A DNA stretch of 26,120 nt from CAZEYT01 sp964516295 (GTDB taxonomy: Bacteria; Verrucomicrobiota; Verrucomicrobiia; Chthoniobacterales; Terrimicrobiaceae). Within the stretch, counting starts at the first letter, position 1. Each line of letters begins with the position of its first letter. Position numbers and translations under genes: made by a program. The DNA is taken from assembly GCA_964516295.1 (NCBI GenBank), contig CAZEYT010000040.1:1-26120 (forward strand), read 5' to 3'. Of the stretch, positions 16,311 to 23,304 are shown one piece after another. The notes beneath the pieces were generated by a model. The model was not told where the DNA came from. It ran no database searches and saw only the letters and a program-made list of their open reading frames with translations.

Positions 16311-16964
16311 ATGCGATCCTCCAAGCGCCTCTGTTCCCTCCTCATTTCCGCCGCTCTCTCTTCTGCCGGAACTCTCGTGGCGCAGGTTCCGCTGAATACC
16401 GCAATCACCGTCAACAAGATCGAGCCGACATTTGTTGACTCGCCAAAAATCGGTGGCGGCTACTCCAAAAAGTCCACCGGACGCCCATCGCCGTGGCTCG
16501 AAGTGGAAGTGACCTTCGACCGGGCCGCAAACCCGCGCGAGCCGCTTTTTCTCGAAGAGTTGACGATCAACTATTATGTCCTCCTCAAGAACGAGACGGT
16601 GAACGAAGACCGCAAGCCGACCATGCTCACCGGGTCGGTGACCCACGTTCACATTCCGCAGGAAAAGGGCCTGCATTCGGCCATGTTCGTCAGCCCGCGA
16701 GCGTTGCAACGCTTCTTCGGCGGCAAAGTGCCGGTCAACCCGCAGCAGGCGATTGTGGATGCCGGCGTTTCCATTTCCGGCAAAGACGGCTTACTCGCCA
16801 TCGGCAGCTGGAAGTCGCAACCGCGCGGCGACAAAGGCTGGTGGGACAATGCCGAGCTCTACACCGCCACACCAGGATTTCTTCTCAACAAAAACGAAAC
16901 GCCGTTCGCGCCGCTGGAGTGGGACTATTTCGAGACCATTAAGCCGAAAGCCGGAAACCAATAG
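16311..16964 (+). CDS. Secreted Amuc_1102-like protein, first gene of the pilus-type operon
   Basis: The 217-residue protein starts with a Sec signal peptide: MRSSKRLCSLLISAALSSAG, cleavage probably after LVAQ or VAQ. The mature part (VNKIEPTFVDSPKIGG, then WLEVEVTFDRAANPREPLFL and LTINYYVLLKN) is rich in beta-strands, as expected for an Ig-like fold. Position and type match Amuc_1102, which to my knowledge is an Ig-fold protein encoded beside Amuc_1101 in Akkermansia; this assignment rests on gene order and character rather than a computed alignment. A start at 16254 would overlap the uxs-type gene and add a non-signal-like leader. It precedes the PilM-type gene by 15 bp. A role in assembly or decoration of the pilus system is inferred. 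Confidence 0.72.
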   Translation: MRSSKRLCSLLISAALSSAGTLVAQVPLNTAITVNKIEPTFVDSPKIGGGYSKKSTGRPSPWLEVEVTFDRAANPREPLFLEELTINYYVLLKNETVNEDRKPTMLTGSVTHVHIPQEKGLHSAMFVSPRALQRFFGGKVPVNPQQAIVDAGVSISGKDGLLAIGSWKSQPRGDKGWWDNAELYTATPGFLLNKNETPFAPLEWDYFETIKPKAGNQ

Positions 16965-16979
16965 TCCAAGGACCCTCCA

Positions 16980-18734
16980 ATGGCCAAACCTGTTCGCATC
17001 TTCGCTCTCGACCTCGGCATGCAGACGGTCAGTCTGGCCGAGTTCCACGTCCTCCCCGGCGGAGGTCTCAGCCTTCGGGCTTACAAAGACACCGAACTGA
17101 TCACGGACCCTTCGGCCGATGCCACGCGGCCGATCCAGATAGAAGTCGCCGTTCGTGAACTGGCCACCGCTCTCAAAGCCGGGAAAGAACTCGTCAATTT
17201 TTGCCTCCCCGCGCAGTCGGTCTTCGCCCGTTTCGTGAAGCTTCCGGGCGCCTCGCCGGAAGACGTCCAAGCCATCATCGGCTTCGAAGCGCAGCAGAAC
17301 GTGCCCTTCCCGATCGACGAGGTTGTTTGGGATTATCAGATCATGGGAGAGCAGCGTGATGGCAACTGGGATGTTGTCCTCGTCGCGATGAAGGCCGACC
17401 AGCTCACCGAAGTCAGCAGCTCGGTCGCCAAAGGCGGGCTCACCCCGCGAACGATTGATCTGGCCCCGATGGCGGTCTGCAATGCATTCCGCTACAACTA
17501 CCCTGAGCTCACCGGGTGTTCCCTCCTCATCGATATCGGAGCCCGTACGACAAATTTGATTTTTGTTGAAGGGGACCGCGTATTCAGCCGGAGCATTCCC
17601 GTTGGTGGAAATACAATCAGCGCGGCCATCGCCAAGGAATTTGGACAGGACATTACACTGGCCGAGCGGCTCAAAATTGAGAAGGGGTTTGTCGGTCTCG
17701 GAGGCGCTTACGCCGAGCCGACCGACCCGACAGAGGCGAGGGTGGCGAAGGTCATTCGGAATACCATGACCCGCCTCCATGCGGAGATCGCCCGCTCAAT
17801 CAGCTTCTACCGAACCACCCAAGGCGGGAGCCAGCCGGTGCGTGTTTTCCTTTGCGGCGGCACGGTCAGCCTCCCGTATATGGCGGAGTTTTTCAGCGAG
17901 AAGCTCCAAGCGCCAATCGAGTTTCTGAATCCCCTTCGCAATGTCACCGTCGCCGACGCCTCCGTGGCGGCCGAGTTGGAGAAGAGGGCGCATACGGTCG
18001 GCGAACTGGTTGGGACGGCCCTTCGTGAACTCGGCAATTGTCCGCTTGAGATCAATCTGCGCCCGCCCAGCGTCGTTCGCGAAGCCGAACTCGCGCGTCG
18101 TAAGCCTTACCTCGTTCTCGCTGTCGTCTGCCTGCTTCTCACACTGGGTGCTTGGTGGTTTTATTTCACCAAAGCCGCCCAAGCCACCGAAGAAACTGCG
18201 GCGAGCGTTCAGGCGGATGTTTCCCGCCTGGAGGGGATTGCAACCCAACTGGACAAACTGGAGGCCGAGCAAAAGTCCCTGGAATCCATCGCCAGTCCGC
18301 TCCTCCTCGCCGCAGCTGAGCGCTCCGCCTGGTCGGCGATTTTGGATGAGCTCGGTGAGAAACTGCCGCCCCGCTACATCTGGATTACCGGTTTGGAGCC
18401 CATGATCGGTGGCAAGGTTCTCGGCGCGCCCGAGGCCCGCACCAATGCGCGCACGGCAGCCCCGGCCGCACCACCGAAACCCGGTCAAGCGCCTCCCGGA
18501 CCGCCGGCCATCAGCGCACTCGAAATCAAGGGCCTCTACCTCGACAATCCGCCGAATGCCAAGGACGCCAGGATCATCGATGAGTTTGTCGAGAATCTGA
18601 AATCCTCCCCGATTTTTGAGATTGGAGATGACAAAACGAAGGTGATCACCCAGCGCACGACCCCGACCGGCGAAAGCTGGGCGTATTCCTACACCCTCGT
18701 CCTTCCCCTCCGCAACCCGATTGCCGTCCCATGA
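16980..18734 (+). CDS. PilM-PilN fusion protein (Amuc_1101-like)
   Basis: The 584-residue protein has two parts. Residues about 5-365 are a PilM-type actin-like ATPase: FALDLGMQTVSLAEF, VNFCLPAQSVFARFVKLP, IIGFEAQQNVPFPIDEVVWD, SLLIDIGARTTNLIFVEG (about 182-199) and VFLCGGTVSLPYMAEFF. Then ELGNCPLEINLRPPS precedes a membrane helix at about 375-398 (PYLVLAVVCLLLTLGAWWFY), a coiled-coil and a periplasmic domain with YIWITGLEP and ALEIKGLYLDN, as in PilN. The linker at about 482-512 is rich in Ala and Pro. In most bacteria PilM and PilN are separate and bind through the PilN N-terminus; here they are covalently joined. AAGGA precedes the start. The stop overlaps the next start as ATGA. Confidence 0.88.
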   Translation: MAKPVRIFALDLGMQTVSLAEFHVLPGGGLSLRAYKDTELITDPSADATRPIQIEVAVRELATALKAGKELVNFCLPAQSVFARFVKLPGASPEDVQAIIGFEAQQNVPFPIDEVVWDYQIMGEQRDGNWDVVLVAMKADQLTEVSSSVAKGGLTPRTIDLAPMAVCNAFRYNYPELTGCSLLIDIGARTTNLIFVEGDRVFSRSIPVGGNTISAAIAKEFGQDITLAERLKIEKGFVGLGGAYAEPTDPTEARVAKVIRNTMTRLHAEIARSISFYRTTQGGSQPVRVFLCGGTVSLPYMAEFFSEKLQAPIEFLNPLRNVTVADASVAAELEKRAHTVGELVGTALRELGNCPLEINLRPPSVVREAELARRKPYLVLAVVCLLLTLGAWWFYFTKAAQATEETAASVQADVSRLEGIATQLDKLEAEQKSLESIASPLLLAAAERSAWSAILDELGEKLPPRYIWITGLEPMIGGKVLGAPEARTNARTAAPAAPPKPGQAPPGPPAISALEIKGLYLDNPPNAKDARIIDEFVENLKSSPIFEIGDDKTKVITQRTTPTGESWAYSYTLVLPLRNPIAVP

Positions 18735-19657
18735 ACTGGTTCAAGGAAAATCCCTTTCTCGCTGGAATCCTGGCGGTTGCGGTGCTCGGCACCGGTGTGC
18801 TTGGCTACCTGATTTCCCAAGCCGCCAGCGCAAATGCCCTGGCCTTGGAAACGTATTCCTCGTCGGTCGCCCGCCTCCACACTCTCCAAAACAAGGTCCC
18901 GTTTCCAAACGACGCCAATCTCAAGACCTACCGCGAACGCTTGGACCAGTACCAGACACAGATCAACGCGGTTCGCAGTCAGCTTGCCGCCATGGAAGCT
19001 CCGCTCCGCACCGACGTCACTCCCCAAGGCTTCCAAGATGACCTCCGGTCCGCTGTCAATGACATCCGGACCCGTGCAACAGCCAATGGAGTCGAGTTGC
19101 CCGAGAATTTCTACTTTGGGTTCGACCAATATCAAACCCAAGTCCCCACCGAGGCGGCAGCTCCCTTTCTCGACCGTCAGCTGAACTTCATTCGTACGCT
19201 GGTCGGGCGGTTGGTCGATTTCAAAGTGCAAAGCATCGACCGTGTGGACCGTCCGACCCTCCCGGTGGAAGGTGGAGCGGCCGCCGCAGCGGCAACCCCG
19301 GCTCCCGGACCCGGTCGGCCCCGAAACAACGACGCCCCGGCCGACCCCGTGGTCGCCCGATTCCCGTTTGACATCACGTTCACGGCTGAGCAAGGAAAGT
19401 TCCGCGTCGCCTTCAACTCGCTCCTCGGCAAAGATCAATTTCTCGTGGTTCGTTCTCTGTCGGTTGAGAACACCAGTCCTCTTCCTCCGGCCAGGAATAC
19501 CGCCACTGCCACGGCCACACCGGCAGGGGATACTTTTGGAGGAGCTCCAGCCGCTCCGACCCAGACTCTTCAAGTCCTCCTCGGCCGCGAACTCGTCAAA
19601 GCCACCATCCGTTTGGAAATGCTGGACTTCACCGAACCCCCGGCCCCCAAACCCTGA
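18731..19657 (+). CDS. Amuc_1100-like bitopic envelope protein (PilO position)
   Basis: The 308-residue protein has a short N-terminal tail, a membrane helix at about 9-31 (LAGILAVAVLGTGVLGYLI), a heptad-rich coiled-coil at about 35-88 and an alpha-beta region. That region holds FQDDLRSAVNDIRTRA, FYFGFDQYQTQVPTEAAAPF and FKVQSIDRVDRPTLPVE. A low-complexity Ala/Pro segment precedes the last domain, which contains FPFDITFTAEQGKFRVAFNS and the C-terminal TLQVLLGRELVKATIRLEML. The motif series and their order match Amuc_1100, the Akkermansia outer-envelope protein studied as a host TLR2 ligand. Topology and gene order correspond to PilO. It starts within the stop of the PilM-PilN gene and ends 5 bp before the next gene. 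Confidence 0.85.
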   Translation: MNWFKENPFLAGILAVAVLGTGVLGYLISQAASANALALETYSSSVARLHTLQNKVPFPNDANLKTYRERLDQYQTQINAVRSQLAAMEAPLRTDVTPQGFQDDLRSAVNDIRTRATANGVELPENFYFGFDQYQTQVPTEAAAPFLDRQLNFIRTLVGRLVDFKVQSIDRVDRPTLPVEGGAAAAAATPAPGPGRPRNNDAPADPVVARFPFDITFTAEQGKFRVAFNSLLGKDQFLVVRSLSVENTSPLPPARNTATATATPAGDTFGGAPAAPTQTLQVLLGRELVKATIRLEMLDFTEPPAPKP

Positions 19658-19662
19658 ACCCC

Positions 19663-20598
19663 ATGGACTGGATTAAACAGAACTACGAAAAGGCCGTCCT
19701 CGGTCTCCTTTCCATCATCCTTCTCGGATCGGGAGTCTGGATCGCCCTCCAAGCCACGTCGTTCCCGGAATTGTTTGCCGATCGTAACAGCCCGAAGCCC
19801 CCGGACAACACCGTCAAACAGCCCGACGTCGCGGCCATCGATGAAGCGGCCAAACTCACCATGTCCCCACGACCGTGGGATCCGGCCGAGGGCTCGTTGT
19901 TTGTCTCCCGACCTTATGTTTTGAAGGACGGCTCGCTCGTTGACCCACTGGAAGAAGGTCAGGACATTCACCCCCCCATCAAGAATGCGTGGCTCATGAA
20001 GTACAACTTGGACTACGCAGATCCGAACATCAAAAATCAGGATCCCGACCAGGATCGCTTTTCGAACTTGGAGGAATTTGTCCATCAAACCGATCCCACC
20101 AATCCGAACTCGGTCCCCCCGTATCATACCAAGTTGCGCCTCGTGAAATTCGACCCGAAGCCATTCCGCCTCAAATTCAGTGGATCGCCGGACGAGGGCC
20201 AGACCTTCATGATCAACACCAAAGATCTCGGCGGTCGCACGCAATTCCTCAAACTCGGGGACACCATTGAGGGGGCGCCTTACAAGCTTCTTACTTACGA
20301 GCAAAAGTCGACCACCCGCAACGAGATCCAAGTCGATGTCTCGGAACTCACGATTGAAAACACGGAGACCGGTCAGAAGATCACCCTCGTTTTCGATCGG
20401 GAGGCCGATGATCCAACTTCCTTCGGAGAATTTCTCTATCTCTACGACAACTCCAATCTGCGGGTGAAAAAAGACGATGAATTCTCGCTCCCGCCCGAAA
20501 CGGCCAAAAAATACAAACTTATTGACATTTCCGCCTCAGAGGCCCAAATACAGGACCTTGCCACCGGGGAAAAAATCCGGATTGGCCGGGCGGAATGA
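19663..20598 (+). CDS. Amuc_1099-like bitopic protein with TSP3-like loop (PilP position)
   Basis: The 311-residue protein has one membrane helix at about 9-29 (VLGLLSIILLGSGVWIALQA) and a periplasmic part. Around residues 116-148 the sequence DQDRFSNLEEFVHQTDPTNP resembles a thrombospondin type 3/calcium-binding repeat (DxDxDGxSNxEE..xTDPxN). Later parts are beta-rich, ending in YKLIDISASEAQIQDLATG, a pattern like the small beta-domain repeats of PilP. Gene order corresponds to Amuc_1099 and, by position between PilO- and PilQ-like genes, to PilP, which joins the inner-membrane complex to the secretin. Unlike PilP, it has a membrane anchor rather than a lipobox. The PilP equivalence is inferred. 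Confidence 0.78.
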   Translation: MDWIKQNYEKAVLGLLSIILLGSGVWIALQATSFPELFADRNSPKPPDNTVKQPDVAAIDEAAKLTMSPRPWDPAEGSLFVSRPYVLKDGSLVDPLEEGQDIHPPIKNAWLMKYNLDYADPNIKNQDPDQDRFSNLEEFVHQTDPTNPNSVPPYHTKLRLVKFDPKPFRLKFSGSPDEGQTFMINTKDLGGRTQFLKLGDTIEGAPYKLLTYEQKSTTRNEIQVDVSELTIENTETGQKITLVFDREADDPTSFGEFLYLYDNSNLRVKKDDEFSLPPETAKKYKLIDISASEAQIQDLATGEKIRIGRAE

Positions 20599-20629
20599 CC
20601 AACCGCTCCTCACCCTGCCTGAACCATTC

Positions 20630-23191
20630 ATGAAGTTCATTAGAATAAACTCCTTGGGGGATCTCCGGACCATACGTCCGGCCCTCTTCCGTTTCCTGCT
20701 GGTCGCTTCGTTTTCTCTCGCGACGATGCATGCCCAACTCCCCGGCGTTCAAGGCACGGCAGAAGGGCAAATCCAAAGAGCCCAAGCCTCGGCAAGCTAC
20801 GCGAGCAAACTCATCTCCCAAGGCAACGACGCCCTCAAGCAACAGGACTACGAAAGCGCTTATGCCTATTTCAAGAGCGCCGTCGACATGTTGCCCTCGT
20901 CTGGCTCGGCCACCGAGACCACCCGCGCCGCGGCCCTCGAAGGGTTCTCCGAAGCCGCGGTTCAACTCGCACGTCAGCGGATTTCCGAGGGACGTTTTGA
21001 AGACGCCCGTTCCGCAGTGGCCATCGTTCTCGAGGAGCGCTACAACCCCACCTACAAACCGGCCCTCAGTCTCGACGCTCAATTGAAGGACCCCACCTCC
21101 TTTTTCAGTCAGACCATGACGCCGTCGTTTGTGGCCAACGTCGAAGAAGTCAAACAACTACTCCAAGAGGCTCAAGGTTTCTATGCCTCCGGACGCTATG
21201 ATCTCGCCTTCAAGCGCTACGAACAGGTCCTCAATGTCGACCGCTACAACATCGCCGCACGCCGCGGGATGGAGCAGGTCAATCTAGCCCGGCAAAAATA
21301 TCAGGAAGTCGCTTACGCCGAGACCCGCAGTGATATGATCCGGCAGGTAAACAAAGCTTGGGAGTTGCCAGTTCGCCGCTTTGACGTCGGCATTTCGACC
21401 ATCATTGAGCAGCCCCAGATCGACACACGTGGCACCGCCCTGATCAACCGCAAGCTCGACGAGATCAACATCCCGCGCATTGACTTTCGCGACGCAACCG
21501 TCCGCGAAGCTCTGGATTTCATCAAGCAACGCGCCGCGGCATTGGACACCTTGGAACCAGACCCCACCCGCAAGGGACTGAATATCGTGTTGAAACTTGC
21601 CCCCGATGCGCCCGAAAATTCTTCCCGCATCACGCTTTCGCTCACGGACGTTCCGCTGCGCGCGGCTATTGATTACATCGTCCGCGCCGCCAATCTCAAG
21701 CTCAAGGTCGAGCCTTTCGCCGTCGTGGTCGTTCCACAGAACGAGCCAATCGATGTTTTGATCACTAAGGAATACAAGGTTCCACCAAGCTTCATCACGG
21801 CCCTGCCAGCTTCCGCAGCCGACGCAGCTCCAGTTCCAGGCGTCGCTGTCCGATCCCAACCGTCCATTGCCGCCCGCTCGGGGGCTCGCGAGTTTCTGGA
21901 AAGTTCCGGCGTCACCTTCCCGGAGGGAGCCAGCGCTAACTACATCGCGTCCACCAGCCGTCTCATCGTCAAGAATACCCAAGCCAATCTCGACCTCGTC
22001 GATACCTTGGTCGAAACTTCTCTCACTGCCCCGCCTTCGCAAGTCGAAATCGAATCGAAATTCCTCGAGATCACCCAAAACAACCTGAAAGAACTTGGGT
22101 TCGACTGGTTGCTCGGGCAATTCGGTCTTCCGTTTGGAACCGGCGTTTACGGCGGAGGCGGCACCACGGTTGGAGGCTCAAATATCGTAGGAACGACTGT
22201 CGTTGACGGGAATATCCAAAACGGAAATACAGCCTTCCCGTTTGTCAATCCCAACAGCGCCATTCCAGTCGGTGCGTCCAGTCTCAGCTCGGGTCCTGTG
22301 ACTGCGGGAAATCGGAGCGGCACCACTGCCATCAGTGTAAACGCCGTCGATGCCCTCCTCTTTGGAACACCGGCCGGTCCTGCCCCAGGGGTGCTCGCAA
22401 TTGCCGGGATCTTCACGAATCCCCAGTTCCAAGTCGTTCTTCGCGCACTCGACCAAGCCAAGGGGGTTGATCTCGTCAGTGCGCCCAAGGTCACAACGAA
22501 GAGCGGACAGCGGGCCACGGTGGAAATCGTTCGGGAATTCCGCTACCCCTCCGAATACGATCTTCCGCAAGTAACCCAATCTGCCGGTGCGATCTACACA
22601 CCGGCCACGCCGACTTCACCGACGGCTTTCGAAATGAAGCCGGTCGGAATCACTCTGGAAGTTGAACCAACCGTTGGTCCCGATGGATACACGATTGATC
22701 TCGTCCTCGCTCCCCGGATTGTCGAGTTTGATGGCTTCATCAACTATGGAAGTCCGATCAATGCGAACGTCAACTACATCGGCTTCAACAGCGTAATTGG
22801 AAATTTCGTCGTCGATGGCACGGTTCGCGTGACAGATAACGTCATCAACCAGCCTGTCTTTTCCACCCGGGAAGTAACAACACAAGTCTCGGTTTACGAT
22901 GGCCAAACCGTTGTTCTGGGCGGCCTCATGAGAGAGGACGTTCAAAAGGTTGAAGACAAGGTCCCGATTCTGGGAGATATCCCTCTTGCCGGACGACTCT
23001 TCCGGACCACAGCCAGCCAACATGTGAAGAGAAATCTTGTGATGTTTGTCACCGCGGGCCTTCTGGATCCGGCCGGGCAGCCTCTCATCAAAGTTGACGA
23101 AGAAGACACCATTATCCCTATTCCAAGTGGAGCTGCGTTGGAATCGGAAGCCATCACCGGAGACATCCTCTCTTCGCCATTGCCGCAATGA
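20630..23191 (+). CDS. TPR-containing secretin 1 (PilQ/GspD-type, Amuc_1098-like)
   Basis: The 853-residue outer-membrane secretin has a signal peptide (LFRFLLVASFSLATMHA, cleaved near residue 35). TPR-like repeats lie at about 55-230 (GNDALKQQDYESAYAYFKSA; FYASGRYDLAFKRYEQVLN), then N0/N1-type ring domains from about 279 (PRIDFRDATVREALDFIKQ). A secretin lead-in is at about 471 (QVEIESKFLEITQNNLKELG), and the core has SAPKVTTKSGQRATVEIV and the signature VLGGLMREDVQKVEDKVPIL, then GDIPLAGRLFR at about 760-790. It forms the multimeric channel through which a pilus or substrates pass. The ATG at 20630 starts the signal peptide; an earlier in-frame start at 20477 lies within the preceding gene. 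The 31-bp spacer keeps it in the operon. Its stop shares the four bases ATGA with a possible start of the next frame. Confidence 0.92.
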   Translation: MKFIRINSLGDLRTIRPALFRFLLVASFSLATMHAQLPGVQGTAEGQIQRAQASASYASKLISQGNDALKQQDYESAYAYFKSAVDMLPSSGSATETTRAAALEGFSEAAVQLARQRISEGRFEDARSAVAIVLEERYNPTYKPALSLDAQLKDPTSFFSQTMTPSFVANVEEVKQLLQEAQGFYASGRYDLAFKRYEQVLNVDRYNIAARRGMEQVNLARQKYQEVAYAETRSDMIRQVNKAWELPVRRFDVGISTIIEQPQIDTRGTALINRKLDEINIPRIDFRDATVREALDFIKQRAAALDTLEPDPTRKGLNIVLKLAPDAPENSSRITLSLTDVPLRAAIDYIVRAANLKLKVEPFAVVVVPQNEPIDVLITKEYKVPPSFITALPASAADAAPVPGVAVRSQPSIAARSGAREFLESSGVTFPEGASANYIASTSRLIVKNTQANLDLVDTLVETSLTAPPSQVEIESKFLEITQNNLKELGFDWLLGQFGLPFGTGVYGGGGTTVGGSNIVGTTVVDGNIQNGNTAFPFVNPNSAIPVGASSLSSGPVTAGNRSGTTAISVNAVDALLFGTPAGPAPGVLAIAGIFTNPQFQVVLRALDQAKGVDLVSAPKVTTKSGQRATVEIVREFRYPSEYDLPQVTQSAGAIYTPATPTSPTAFEMKPVGITLEVEPTVGPDGYTIDLVLAPRIVEFDGFINYGSPINANVNYIGFNSVIGNFVVDGTVRVTDNVINQPVFSTREVTTQVSVYDGQTVVLGGLMREDVQKVEDKVPILGDIPLAGRLFRTTASQHVKRNLVMFVTAGLLDPAGQPLIKVDEEDTIIPIPSGAALESEAITGDILSSPLPQ

Positions 23192-23304
23192 CAAAGGAAT
23201 TTGAGATCGCAGCAATGTCTTTTGCGGAAATGAAACCCTCAGCTTACGGGCCTCGTCCCTCTTCCCGGCTCCCGAGCCATCGAATTCCATCGCTTCCATT
23301 CCAA

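Noticed and set aside
23188..23304. ATGA-coupled earlier start for secretin 2
   Set aside because: It would put 39 polar residues before a complete signal peptide, so the start at 23305 is preferred.
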